DNA of 64,000 nt. Origin: Cryphonectria parasitica EP155. Lineage: Eukaryota > Ascomycota > Sordariomycetes > Diaporthales > Cryphonectriaceae. The notes under the pieces are model-generated. The model saw only the letters and a list, made by a program, of their open reading frames with translations. It was not told where the DNA came from and made no database searches. Shown here in pieces: positions 11,877 through 23,127 of this stretch. Numbering within the stretch: position 1 is the first letter of the stretch; each line of letters starts with the position of its first letter. The DNA is taken from contig NW_024468914.1 in NCBI RefSeq assembly GCF_011745365.1, positions 3,064,228 to 3,128,227 on the forward strand, in the 5' to 3' direction. The position numbers and the translations under genes are program-made.

Positions 11877-12806
11877 CTACTTCTTCTTTCCGGCCTTCTT
11901 GGTGGGCTTGCCCATAGCAGCCTCGCGCAGCTTGGCCTCTTTCTTCTCAATCTCTGCACGCTTCTTGGCTTCTTGCTCCTTGCGCTCCTCCTCCTCGGCC
12001 TGGATATAGATGTTAGCGTCAACCTGCCCGTCACAGCTTGTTCGGATTGTAGAAGGGAACACACTTCTCTCTGCAGACGAGCCCTCTCGCGCTCCTCACG
12101 GATCTTCTGGAGGCGAGCTATATCCGCCTTGGCCTCGTCGGTCTTGCCAGCCAGGTGCTGCTTCATATACCGCTCCTTGGCAGCCGCCGCCTCGGCTGAC
12201 TCCCTCTCCCGGCGGCTCTGAGGCTGCTTGACGCTCAACTTGGACACGCCCTCGGCAGCCTCGTCGACCTCCTCCTCCTCGACCTTCGGAGCGGCAACGG
12301 CCTGCTTCCGCGCAGCCTTGGAGTGGTTGGGATTGGCGGGCATGTCGTCGTCTTCCTCATCCTCGGAGTCGCTGGGAGGGAGATCGCCGACTTGGATAGA
12401 AGCGGCCTTGGCCTTGGCGATCGCGGCCTCCTTGCGCGCCTTCTTCTCCTTCCTGCGGTCCTCGCGGCTTATCTCCTGAACAGCGGCGGCGCGGGAGGGG
12501 CCTGGCTCGTCGTCGGAGTCTTCCTCGTCTGAGTCCTCCTCATCGTCCGAGTCGGAGTCGGAACCATGGTCTTTCTTGTGTGCGTCTTCGCTCCACATGG
12601 AAATCTCGTTACCGTCGGCATCAAGAGGTCGGAGGTCACGGGAGAAGTGCTTGCCACCTACCAAAGAGAAGACGCGGTCAGTCAGAGTAAGATTGCCCTT
12701 TGAGAGGGGCCTGGGAAATATATCACAGACAAGACTTACCTCCACGCTTGGCCTTGTTGAATTTGCCAGCTCGGGCACGATCTACTGCTCTGCTGCCGCC
12801 TGCCAT
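11877..12806 (-). CDS. PP28/PDAP1 family (28 kDa heat- and acid-stable phosphoprotein)
   Basis: Exons 12740-12806, 12065-12657 and 11877-11999 join to 260 residues; introns have GTAAGT/TGGTAG and GTGTGT/TCCAG ends. The C-terminal ~80 residues carry the family signature: SRRERE followed by [20 protein letters not shown], then a long charged helix rich in E, R and K ending in a lysine run. The centre is acidic with many Ser-Asp/Glu sites, fitting a casein kinase substrate. The N-terminus ([20 protein letters not shown]) is basic. The human relative is a PDGF-associated phosphoprotein; the fungal role is not established. Start and splice choices are supported by phase. Confidence 0.87.
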
Positions 12807-14263
12807 TGTAGGGATGTTACTGTGGGCGACGTAGGACCTTGGTGTTCTGAAAGAGACTGAGGAGCTCTTGTCGATGTAGGTATCCAATAGCAACGATGTA
12901 TAGCCGTTGTTGGATTTTGTTTTTCGTGTTTCGATGATATTGTCAGAGTTGAGGTTGACCAAGCTGTCCTGTCGGGACTGACCAAAAGATCAAAACACAA
13001 GTGTTGATTCTTGGTTTCGAAGTCAGTAAAAGGAAGAATACAAGAGTCACCGGGCGCATAAGAACAGTCCTGCAAGTGATTCACTGCCCCTCATTCCCCC
13101 CACCTGCAACAAGGTTTAGGGCCCTGAAAATCGCTAGCAATTGTTTTCTGCCTTGGTGTGATTGGTAGCCTATGCTGACATAAGATGGCATGGCTTTTAT
13201 GTCCCCTGCCACTAGAGGTGGGGCATCTGTTGAACACAAAGCACCAGGCTTAATCTTATATCAAGGCCCAAGGTTGGATTTTTGATGTCTTTTGAGGAAG
13301 ATCAGGACAATCTGTTGTGGCGTCGCATACATGCTCTATCATTTGTACTATTCAAATAAGCTTCTGAAATCTCTGATGAATTTGGTCGTGTATTTTTCAC
13401 TACACCCAGTCCTACGGCTAAGTTGTCAAATCTGCTGATTGAGAGTGTCTTTTATCATCCTGAGGATGGCCACAAAAGCAGATGAGGGATACTATTGCTC
13501 ACCCAACCTAACTTTGAATAAGTTTCAATATGGACAAGTGAGGGAGGTGGAAGAATGCATCATTAAAAGAAAAGACACGGCAGAATTGTAATAATTCCAG
13601 CACACTTGCTCTACTACAACACGTTCATTTGTTCTACTAAATAACAGTGCAGCACGTCACATCCCAAACGGACCGCGCCGCGCCGATTGATTACGTAAGG
13701 TTCATGGTTCCACAAGAGTTTGCAACAAAATTTCGCGGTGGCTTGCGTTCCCATTTCCCTTTTCCTTCTTCACAACACATATTTCGGCACCCTCGTATTC
13801 ACTCTGGCACTTGGCCTTTTTTCAGTGGCGTGTCTTGGAGGGGAAACCGAGGGTTAGATCAACCTCGTTACCTTACCTTCTGTGCTCGTATTCAGCTTGA
13901 CAACAAGCTCACGTTGGGTCCAGATAAATTTTCAACGAGACATCTAGATATTCCCCGTAATCGGCTGCCTGCATCTATCAATCAAAGAAAGCTGTTCCCA
14001 CTCACTGAACCTCCAGGTGGGCTTTCCACCACCTGTCTCATCCTGTCCATGATCAAACTCCCCTGACGCACGTGCGGCTGAGTTGGTAGACCTTGGCGCA
14101 ATTGTCTTCTGTCCTAATAGTTGCGTTTTGCCCGCACCTTGCATTCGTGTGCTTTATTATCGGTGTTTCTGTCGTTCTTCTAGCCTGCCCATGGTAACTC
14201 GGTAACTTAAGCAACTCTAACCGAATCGAATTTCTGCAGACCACCTCAGATCATCGCTCGTCC
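12807..14263. other. intergenic region, no supported gene
   Basis: About 1.46 kb between divergently transcribed genes (PP28 on minus, the unnamed gene on plus). Open frames here, including one at 13647-14066, have irregular composition and no family resemblance. It presumably holds two promoters. Confidence 0.4.
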
Positions 14264-15831
14264 ATGGACAGTCTCGTCTTTAGCGAGCACGTAGTGCATG
14301 CCGTGTCCAACCTCAAAGATCTTGACTGGGATCTTGGGGACCCTGAGCCTCGTGACTGGCTGGGATTTCAACTCGCGAGAGATCACGGCTTCACCAGACC
14401 TAAAAACCACAGACCAGAATGGCCGGCAAAGGGACCAAGATCTCTGTTCATGCTGGCCCTCGAGACTGCGGCAAAGAACATTCAGAATATCGACGACTAT
14501 TGGCTCGAGTCCATCGCCAAGCCTGAATGGATTAAGATGATGTGGCGGTACTTGAGGCCTGAGGATGGGTAAGATGTCCGCATCACGCACGCCTTGATCG
14601 TGTTCCCACCGCCTCGTACTTGGCCCCTTGTCTATAATGAGGAGAATTTATGGCCTAATTCTAGAGATTTGTCCAGAGAGCTCTCGCTTGCAGCCTGGAA
14701 GAAGTTCAACAAATTCCTTCCTGATGACCCAGAGTGGGGTACTCAGTTGGCATTCAACTACAAGCAGATCCGCGTTCCAACCGCCGCGGACTTTGCGATT
14801 TATACCAAGCCCCTAACATCAACTGCCTCTTTCGACTTCGTTGCTCACCTGAGGATCTCGGGCCTCTGTCCGATCAAACCGCAGAACCTGATTCTGCTTG
14901 CTGGACTCAAGAATCTTGGTGTGTTGGAGGTGATTGAGCAATTCGATGCGGCTGCTTCGTTTCCTGGAGCAGTCAGCGATCGCGTGGTCCGTATCTAGCA
15001 CCTTTCCCATGGCACTTTCCAGAGATCGTATGTTCAAGGGCTGACACCGAGGACTTCCTATATACACAGGTCAAGTCTTGGAGTTGTCAAGAAGACCCGT
15101 TTCCTCGGCTCCGGATCTTGAAAGTCTGTTCCTTCCACGACCTCACCCTCGAGTGTCTGCGCTACTTGGACAAATTTCCCAAACTAGCTCTCTTCGAGGT
15201 TCTCGGCAGGGCCAAGAACTGGCGAGGAGCAGAACTCCAAGCCAGAAAGCACGGATGGGCCTACCACAGAACCATCAATCGCCGACACCCCAGCCGAAGT
15301 CTCTCGTCCCTCCCCGAGGATTTCTCATGCAGACAAGCGCCTTATGATCTCCTCTCCGAAACCTTTGCCCACCACCTTGGTCACACATACCTTGAGCCCC
15401 ACCGGGCCATGTCTGCATATAGGACTCTTGGGTGCCTGCCCGACGATACAACGACGGACGGGTCCGCTGGCTACGATGTGCCTCCTCGAACCCAGCCAAA
15501 ACAAACACGCGAGCAGCAGCCCACACGACGTCAGCCACCTTTCGCCTCCTTGCATCTGGGCGATGACCCACGCCCTGGCGACGCCCCCGCGTTCTGGAGG
15601 CAATATCGTCTGCGAGCCATGTTTTTCTGGCGGCAATCATTAGTCCCTGGTCCTGAGGCGCCTGCGGGTTCCAGCAAATCTGAATTTGGGAGCGCAAGGG
15701 CGGCTGCTGGGGACGAAGAGCGGTGTTCCACGGTGGCCTCAAATTCGGCAGGGAAAAGGTCTGCCTCCCGGCCCACGAAGCGGCATCGAACGAACGGCAT
15801 CGGGAATATGCTTCACGATTTCCAGTCTTAA
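14264..15831 (+). CDS. hypothetical protein, multi-exon model, uncertain splicing
   Basis: Not recognised. The proposed model has exon 1 at 14264-14568, exon 2 at 14665 to about 14983-14986, and exon 3 at 15070-15831. All three pieces have coding-like composition (LFMLALETAAKNIQNIDDYW; SRELSLAAWKKFNKFLPDD; LTLECLRYLDKFPKLALFE) and are phase-compatible. The first intron has a GTAAGA donor, CTAAT branch and TTCTAG acceptor, and is exactly 96 nt. The same stretch also reads through in frame apart from one TAA, so it may not be an intron (see finding). The second donor is poorly defined; the acceptor is ACACAG. The leucine-patterned middle is reminiscent of fungal F-box/LRR-like proteins, but no F-box is evident. 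The C-terminus is low-complexity with a basic segment (TKRHR). Confidence 0.5.
14569..14664 (+). other. ambiguous 96-nt segment: intron or nonsense-bearing exon
   Basis: The segment begins GTAAGA and ends CTAATTCTAG, matching fungal splice signals. Its length is a multiple of three and the only in-frame stop is the TAA overlapping the donor at 14570-14572. The rest reads as a plausible peptide (VRITHALIVFPPPRTWP). Either an intron is present, or a CAA glutamine codon mutated to TAA. Confidence 0.5.
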
Positions 15832-16275
15832 TGATTGATGATGATGGAGGAACTGGAAGAACCCTCAACTACGATGATATCTCTTTGTTGTGGAATTTAA
15901 AGCTTGCTTGCTGGCCAGACGAGTTTGTTGATGGGTCGGCATGGCTTTTGCGCGCTTGCACTGCTAATTCTTGAAAGAATAGCACCAAATTATACTTCAA
16001 GACCGTGACAACCCAATACTTCATGCAAATTCTCGTTATGAACTGTACATTTTGAATTTTCGGTTTCTCCTCGCTTCTTCTTAAATATCATGTGACATCA
16101 GTGGTCATCAAGTCTCTCTTACAACAATAATACACACTATCAATATCATCATCATGACTTGTATGAATTACTCTGGCCTTCTACCCCCTTTTTGAGGCAA
16201 TTCACACATTGTCCCCCGGCTTTACTGCTATGACCGGTCCATCTCATCCAACCGTTCTCTCAAAAAAAGATCAAA
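15832..16275. other. convergent intergenic region
   Basis: About 440 bases between the 3' ends of the unnamed gene and the SCOT gene. A different frame running to 15974 (DDISLLWNLKLACWPDEFVD) looks partly coding and might be an alternative C-terminal exon of the upstream gene. The rest is AT-rich 3' sequence. Confidence 0.35.
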
Positions 16276-18048
16276 TCACAACATCGGCTTCAGGTCCTCG
16301 GCCACTGTGAACGGTGCCTCTGTCTTGGCCTTGATCTCCTCTACCGTCACGCCATCAGCAATCTCAATGAGCGTCAGCCCATGTGAGAAGTCGACATCAA
16401 AAACACCCTGTAACATTATGTCGAGTCAGCTTTGTTTCACTTTCGAACTGCATCAAGGGTATAGTTGAGAGAGAGAGAGGAAAAAAAAAAAGGGGGGGGG
16501 GGGATGTTCAGAACGCACCAGCTCCGTGATAATCCTCGACACGCACGCACGTCCCGTCAGAGGGAACGCACACTGCTTGACGATCTTGGCATTTCCCTTC
16601 TTATCCGTGTGCTCCATAGTGACGACGACCTTGGTAGCGCTCGGGTTGCTGACCAGATCCATGGCGCCGCCGAAGCCCTTGACCTTGCCGGGCAGCATCC
16701 AGTTGGCCAGGTCGCCGGTGCCACTGACCTGCATGGCGCCGAGGATGGTCAGGTTGATGCGGCCGCTACGGATCATGCCAAAGCTCTCCTCGCTGCCGAA
16801 GACGGCGGCACCCGGCTTAAGGGTGACAGTCTCCTTGCCGGCGTTGATCAGGTCGGCGTCCTCGTGGCCGCGGCGCGGGTAGGGTCCCAGGCCCAGGATG
16901 CCGTTCTCGCTCTGCAGCTGCACCTCGACCTCGGGCCCCACGAAGCCCGGCGCCAGCATCGGCATGCCGATGCCCAGATTGGCGTACATGCCGTTCTTGA
17001 ACTCCTTGGCCGCGCGCCGCACGATGCGCTCCCTCTTGGCGGCCGTGTCGCCTGTGCCCAGGGCCTTGGCCGCGTCGTCGGCCTCTCCCTCGTCCTTGGT
17101 GAAGGTGTACTTCTCAATGTTCTTGGACGTGGTGCTCTGGATGACGCGCTTGACGTAGATGCCAGGAAGGTGGACCGCCTCGGGGGGGATCTCACCCGGC
17201 TCGACAATGTGCTCTGCCTCGACGATGGTCATCTTGGCGTTGCGGCCCATGGCGCCGTTGAAGTTGTTGGCGGCGAGGCGGAACTGGCAGTTGCCGAGCT
17301 TGTCGGCCTTGTAAGCCTTCACGAAGGCGTAGTCGCCGGCGATGGCGTGCTCGAGGAGGTAGCTCTTGCCGTTGAAGACCTTGACGTCCTTGGGGTAGGA
17401 GAACTCGGCCGGGGTGCCGTCGGGGTTGTTCTTGAGAGGCAGGTCGCCCGTCTGCACCACCGTGCCGAACGCTGCCGGCGTGTAAAAGGCCGGCACGCCT
17501 TTTCCGCCCGCCGCGCACCGCTCCGCCAGCGTGCCCTGCGGTGTGAGCTCCAGCTCGACCTCGCCCGTCAGGTACATCCTCTCAAACGTCTTGTTCTCGC
17601 CAATGTACGAGGCGATCATCTTGCTGACCTGCTTCGTCTTGAGCAGCTGGCCCAGACCCGACGAGTCCGTGCCCGCATTGTTGGACACCGCCGTCAGGCC
17701 CTTGATGTCGGGCTTCTCGAGAACCTCGTTGATGAGCGTGTCGGGGACGCCGCACAGGCCAAAACCGCCGCACAGAAGAGTGCTGTTGGGCTTCATGTCC
17801 TTAAGGGCTTCGGAGGCGGAGGGGTAGACCTTGTTGATCTCGGCGCGCCGGGTCGTTGCCGAGAAGGCACGGGCAAAGAGGAGGGCATGCTAGAGACGAA
17901 AGGGGGAGAAGTATGAGCTGACAATCCTGCTTGTAGTCTTGCACACAAGGCCTGTAGTATCCTCCTGTGTCATCGTAACTAAACTCACATTTGAGCCATA
18001 TCTTGAGTATGCGCGGAGGGTCCGCATGCAGACACCTGCGGACGGCAT
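16276..18048 (-). CDS. succinyl-CoA:3-ketoacid CoA-transferase, mitochondrial (SCOT)
   Basis: Exons 17989-18048, 16519-17889 and 16276-16407 encode 520 residues, the usual SCOT length. Intron 1 has GTGAGT/CTCTAG ends; intron 2 has GTGCGT/TTACAG ends and contains a T11 and a C12 tract (on the minus strand). The N-terminus is a basic, Ser/Arg-rich mitochondrial presequence ending near FSATTRRAE. The alpha half contains [15 protein letters not shown]; the beta half contains the catalytic-glutamate motif [12 protein letters not shown] and the glycine-rich [10 protein letters not shown]. The enzyme moves CoA from succinyl-CoA to acetoacetate, or between acetate and succinate in related fungal enzymes, in the matrix. 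An in-frame ATG at 18027 is an alternative start eight codons down. Confidence 0.93.
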
Positions 18049-19642
18049 GATTGTGTGTGTATGTGAGGATCTGGTCGCAGCAGAGAAGAGACCCCTCCCT
18101 ACAAGGTTTATAATGCTGGCTCGACAACAAAACCCACACAGGCGAGCCTCTAACTGTCGGTTGGAAGAGCAGATTATGTCCTGGACGCCGACGAAGAGTG
18201 GAAGCAGGATAAGGCACAGTAGAGCGCACTCGACCGGACCGACGCGGAGCAGACGAGAGCCGAAGCCGGGACCGGGGACAGGAAGGAGCAGAGCAGCAGT
18301 CGGATGGATGGATGCCAATCAGCCAGGACAGAGGATGATTGAGGGAGTGAAACAAGAGTCAATTGTTGTTATGGAGATGATGATTAAATTGTTGGTTTGA
18401 GGAAGAAGGAATAAACGCACGCACGAAAGAGGAAAAAAGAAGAAAGAGGTCGTTGGCAGCAGCTCCTTGAACCCGACAACGTCCGTATAGTTCTTCCCAT
18501 TTTCCCCCGCCAAAAGACCTCTCGGCTTTGCTTCCGCGACGATGCCGTCAAGGTTTCGAGCGCGGGTAGCCACCTCGGCATTGGATTGCTGGATAAGTAA
18601 ATAACCCGTCCCATTCCGCAGAAGACCAGGGGTTACTTGCAGGGGGTGTAGTGGCTCCTGCTCGGGCCGCTGCCTGTCGTCGGATGAATGTTCTTGCAGC
18701 AAGTCAAGGACCGAGGAGGAAGGGCCCGTATCCGATGCGCCGCTCTCGGCCGCCTGAGAATAAGTACCAAGTACCAAATAGTCCGAGTACTCTACCATAG
18801 TACAAAGGGATTAGGACCCCTTGACTTCCTCCTCTTCGTCTTCACCTGGTGATGGTAGAGGTACTATGAAAACTACACTTATCATAGTTGGTAATGCAAC
18901 AATGGTCGTCATTCAAGGTGGCAGTCAGTAGTGATGATATGCATTTCTCATTTACCACTAGCAAGATCAAACAAGAAAATCCAGACGCAGTCTAATATTC
19001 TCATTGCCAATTGTCGTCCCACCCCGCTTGTTCCTTTGTGCACCTCACGGACCACCGCTCGTTCTTTTGGCCAAGCAACAAAGCCCATAGTAACGTATAG
19101 TAGTAGTAAGACGGCGATTCTCAAGGACGCTTGTCTACCACACGAAATGTGGGTGAGATGGACAGTAATAAAATCTGGCCCCGAAAACAAACCTTTCCTG
19201 CTGCTCTCTGGCTCCGGTGGGGTGAACTAGACAAGAGACAGAAACAAGCCTCCCCATGACTCCTGTTGCAATGGTGCAAGAAACCAATGTCTCTTCTCTT
19301 CTCTTCTAATGATGCGGCGGTGCGATGCCTCGGGAAAGTTCCTGGAATAAAAAGAAAATCAAGCCCCACCTCAACTCTGCAACGCCTTCATCGTGACCTA
19401 AGATTATTCACATCTCGAGCCGCCATCCCTAGGTTGTTTCGGAGGATCCAACTCAAGTTCTGGAAGCGCGGACTTCTTCTAACGTCTTTCAGTATCGATC
19501 ATGGTGAATCCGTCAGTATATGAATTTGGAAACCAGTAGGCTATAGCTTCCTGAAAAAGGGGTCGAGGGTGAGCCAAGAGGTATTGTAGCATCGCTCGTC
19601 AATCAAGTGCATGATATGTCCACCAGCTCTACATGCATCAAC
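18049..19642. other. intergenic region upstream of SCOT
   Basis: About 1.6 kb between the SCOT start and the 3' end of the RBR ligase gene, both on the minus strand. Frames such as 18319-18798 are open, but composition (a poly-Phe stretch over an A/G-rich run) argues against a gene. Likely promoter and UTR sequence. Confidence 0.4.
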
Positions 19643-21399
19643 CTATCGACGACCGCTAGCAGCCGTTGGCGAGGGGGCGTGCAGGTCCACATTAAACTTC
19701 CACTTGCCTATAGAGATCATTAGCAGCCATCCATGTATATTGAAAACACAAGCATTTGAGAATGCTTACCGTTGGCGAGATTTTCAGCCGTGTCGTCGAG
19801 GAGGATCACGCGCCGTTTGTTACAGTAGGCCGTCTTGTCCATAATCTCGACCTTCAGTTTGGAGTCTGAGAGCTCTGAGATCGGCTTCTCGAACATCTCA
19901 GACAGGGCCTCAACCGCCATCTCCAGGTCTTTCTGGTTGTCCTCGAAAATCTCGGTGAGGTTGTTCCGTGCCAGGTAGAACGCGAAGGCATATGTCCACT
20001 TGAGGGTCTGCCGGCAGGTCTGCAGGGCCTGGGATGCGGCGTTGAGGTACTGAACCTCAATCCAAGACATGCCCGACGCCGTCTGGAGCTGAATCATCTT
20101 CTTCTCCGTCTTCTGGTAGATGTCCTTGTCGAGACGCGCCGACTGCTCGTGGTTGGCGTAGCGGTTGTAGTAGTGTAGGTACCTCTCCAGCGAGACCCTA
20201 GATTTAGCCTGGGCGTCCCTCGCCTCGGTGCCGCTCTTCTCTTCGAATCGGTTGCAGTTGTACCAGCTGGTGCCATGCTCCGACCATAGGCCCATGCACA
20301 TCCAGCAAAACTCGTACTTGCACTTGCGGCACGTCATGTGGTTGCAACCCCCGTTCTTCTCGATCGTCGAGTTGCACTTGGGGCACTCCTTGGTATTCGC
20401 TGAGATCCAGTTGGCAGTCTCACTGTCGTCGGCACACTTCTTGAGCCATCGCCTGACCAGCTCACAGGGGGCGGGCTGGTGATCGGTAAGAATGCAACCG
20501 AAGCAGAAGCGGTGTGAACAAGAGCAGGCCACTGTAGGCACGATCTTGTCCAGGTCCTTCTTCTTGACGCTGCAGCCTATGGCATTCTCGCAGTCCGGCG
20601 CGGGGCACCACTTCAAGGTGTCGTTGTCCTGTACGTAGGTCCGGTTGAGAAGCCGCCGGTATCTGTCGACCAGGTCTTCGGTGACGAGCAGGTCGAGTGA
20701 CCTCGCATCGATGATACGGTGACAATCCTCCGAGGGGCACTGGATCCGTGCAGCCTCACCCTCCTCCTTGATCTTCTGTGTAAGATATTGCCTGTAGCAG
20801 TCGACGCAGTACCGGTGTCCGCACTTGATGGCGAATGTTTGGAGGCCGTCCCCGTCCTCGCAGCAGATGTCACACGTGAAGCCCGGGATGACCTCCAGGT
20901 GCGGGCCGCCAGACGCTTCAGAACCGAGGCCGGCAGCCTCAAGGACCCTGGGTCCTCTGTCCATGTACTCGTCGATCAGCCTCTCCTTGTTCCAGCGGAA
21001 ATGACGAAGAAGTATGGCAGCATCCTCCTTGGATAATTCGAGGATCATGTTGACCTCGTCGACTAGTTCGTCTTGCTGATTCTGTAGCTCTTCTGGTAGG
21101 TAGACCTTGTACGTGATCTCATACGAGACCTTCTTCTTCGGGCTGAAGTCGATCTGTCCGGGCAGGTCTGGCTCGGGTTCATCGTCGAAGTCGAAACCTG
21201 TTTCGTGGGAGTGTTAGTCATCGGGCTGGGCAGGCGTTTGGGGGGAAAGAAGAGATCAGGAGAAGATGGATGCATGAATGGGGTGGGGGATGGAGGTTGG
21301 ACATCACATACCATCGTCGACCGAGTTGTCACTGTCATCATCCTGAAGGACGTCTTCGTCGCTTGACAGATTGGAGAGCATATCGTCGTCGGAATCCAT
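19643..21399 (-). CDS. ariadne-type RBR E3 ubiquitin ligase
   Basis: Exons 21312-21399, 19770-21197 and 19643-19707 give 526 residues; introns have GTATGT/AACAG and GTAAGC/TATAG ends. After an acidic N-terminus (MDSDDDMLSNLSSDEDVLQD) and a UBA-like helical region come RING1 (from about residue 138), the in-between-RING domain, and RING2 with the catalytic cysteine in NGGCNHMTC (about residue 314), followed by an ariadne C-terminal helical domain. RBR ligases accept ubiquitin from E2 as a thioester on the RING2 cysteine before passing it to substrate; ariadne members are activated by neddylated cullins. The start is the ATG giving the usual acidic beginning, but the frame stays open far upstream (see finding). 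Confidence 0.92.
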
Positions 21400-23127
21400 G
21401 TTGGTGGAGGTGGTGGTCATAGGGGTGGGAGGCGAGGCCTGGACTTGTTGGCCAGCTGAGGCAGGGACCCTCTTGTTGGGAAGGGCGTCCTTGGTCGCGG
21501 AGGAAAGCTTCGCCTCAGCCGCCTTTCTCTTGCGAGTCTTGGGAGGAATGATGACGGGGGACTCGGATGCAGCGACCGAGTCCAGGTGACGGAGGTAATC
21601 TGTGTGAGGCACAGAGGACGGTCTGACTAAACGGAAGTGAGTGTGGTGGGTCTCACTCTTGGTTGTAGCGGTGGCACCCAGAGAGTTATCGAAGGGAGAG
21701 GGAGAATGGCTAGTAGGCGAGACGTTGTCCAAGAAATAGTGTTGTCCCCAGATGGCAGATGCAGGATGATTGTTGTGGTTGGATAGGTCTGGTTGTTTCT
21801 AGTTGGGCGTGCTGTTGTTGAGACGAACGGGGAAGAGACGACTCGGGGGCACTGGGCCTGGCGCTGGGCCTGGCGTCCCTACTGCCGCAGTGATGGTTGG
21901 TCTTATGGGGGGTGACAGGGTCACACGCCACTTGGGCCACAGGCTCTGCAAAACACAACAGGTTTAACGAGGGAGCTAACACACCGAGCCTAGTGACGGG
22001 ACGGGTGGTAGAGTTGGTTGTTTGCGACGGATGGACCGAAACGTGATCAGTGGCCAGTGATCAGTGTTGGGTGGTGGTGGGTGGTGAATGAGTGAGTGAT
22101 GACCAGCAGCGGGGACTGTGTACGGCTACAGTCCAACCAGGTCTCGCTCCGTCCAGGACCTCGTGTGTGCCCAGCGTAACGCCAGATGTTGGTTTAGGAA
22201 AAGGGGGGTTGAGGAGAAGAGGAAAACTTGGAAAAGGAACAGCTGCAGGTTAGGCCTAAAAGTACAGGTATAAGTACGGGTGGGAAATTTTGACAATATG
22301 TTTTCCGGAGGAAATGGGAAGGCTCTCAGCACCCCTGATCTCATGTCAGACTTTGGGCTGGTCAATGCAGTTGAGGGGGGGCAGGGAGCAGAACGAGCCG
22401 CTGCCCTCAGCCGTCAGCGTGGTTGTGCTGGCTGGTGGTTAGTTGGGGGGGACCTGCCTGCTCTGTACCCAGGGTCCCCGTACCGGCTCCAGGGAGTAGC
22501 GTGGAGGTCAATGTTAGTGGGTCTTGGGACTCTGGGCGTTTGACGTTGGCCTCCCAGTGAGGGGCAGAGGGGGATATGCTTTTTTCGAGGATTTGGGCCG
22601 AGCCAACCTGTCTGTTTGGTACATAATAAAAACTATGTCGAGCTTTCGGCTTTCGTATGATCCATACCGATTATATGGTATGCAACTTCTCTTTTCTTCT
22701 ATGAGACTTCGCATTTGAAATTTATTGTTCAGCAGCCGGATGGATACCAAATAAAAGTAGGTATATTTTCACTCTCTAGTAATCGTAAATATGCCGATAA
22801 CGAGGCAAAATCTGTAAATAGGGTACGCAATGCTAAAGTGGAAGCTGAACAGGGGCCTACACTGACCTGTGATGTCATTTGCGGATGACGCTCTGCTCCC
22901 GAACAGGGGCTTACCCATTGAATGCTTGCATGGTATTGCGCAGTTTGCATAGTACTAACCCCGTTAACGTCGCTATACAATGCTTCCCTTTCAGCTACCT
23001 TCCACGCGGGACTTTTGACAGCTGCGAGATTGTGAAGTGACAAACCTTCGCGCATTTCATTCCTATCCCTCTATACCGCCCCTTCCCACCTCCTCTCCTC
23101 TTCCTCTCCCCGAAGACAAAACGCAGA
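21400..23127. promoter_or_regulatory. divergent intergenic region between RBR ligase and Prx5
   Basis: About 1.7 kb containing both promoters. The proximal ~380 bases on the RBR side form an open frame continuous with RBR. The stretch around 22060-22560 is GT/GGG-rich on the plus strand. No separate gene is supported. Confidence 0.4.

Noticed and set aside
13647..14066. 139-codon plus-strand frame
   Set aside because: Composition is irregular, with no homology-like pattern or supporting promoter/splice context.
16465..17916. 483-codon plus-strand open frame
   Set aside because: Antisense shadow of the SCOT gene; its Val/Leu/Gly/Asp-rich composition mirrors the GC-rich third codon positions on the other strand.
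18319..18798. 159-codon minus-strand frame upstream of SCOT
   Set aside because: It includes a poly-Phe stretch over A/G-rich leader sequence; it looks like a chance-open leader of SCOT.
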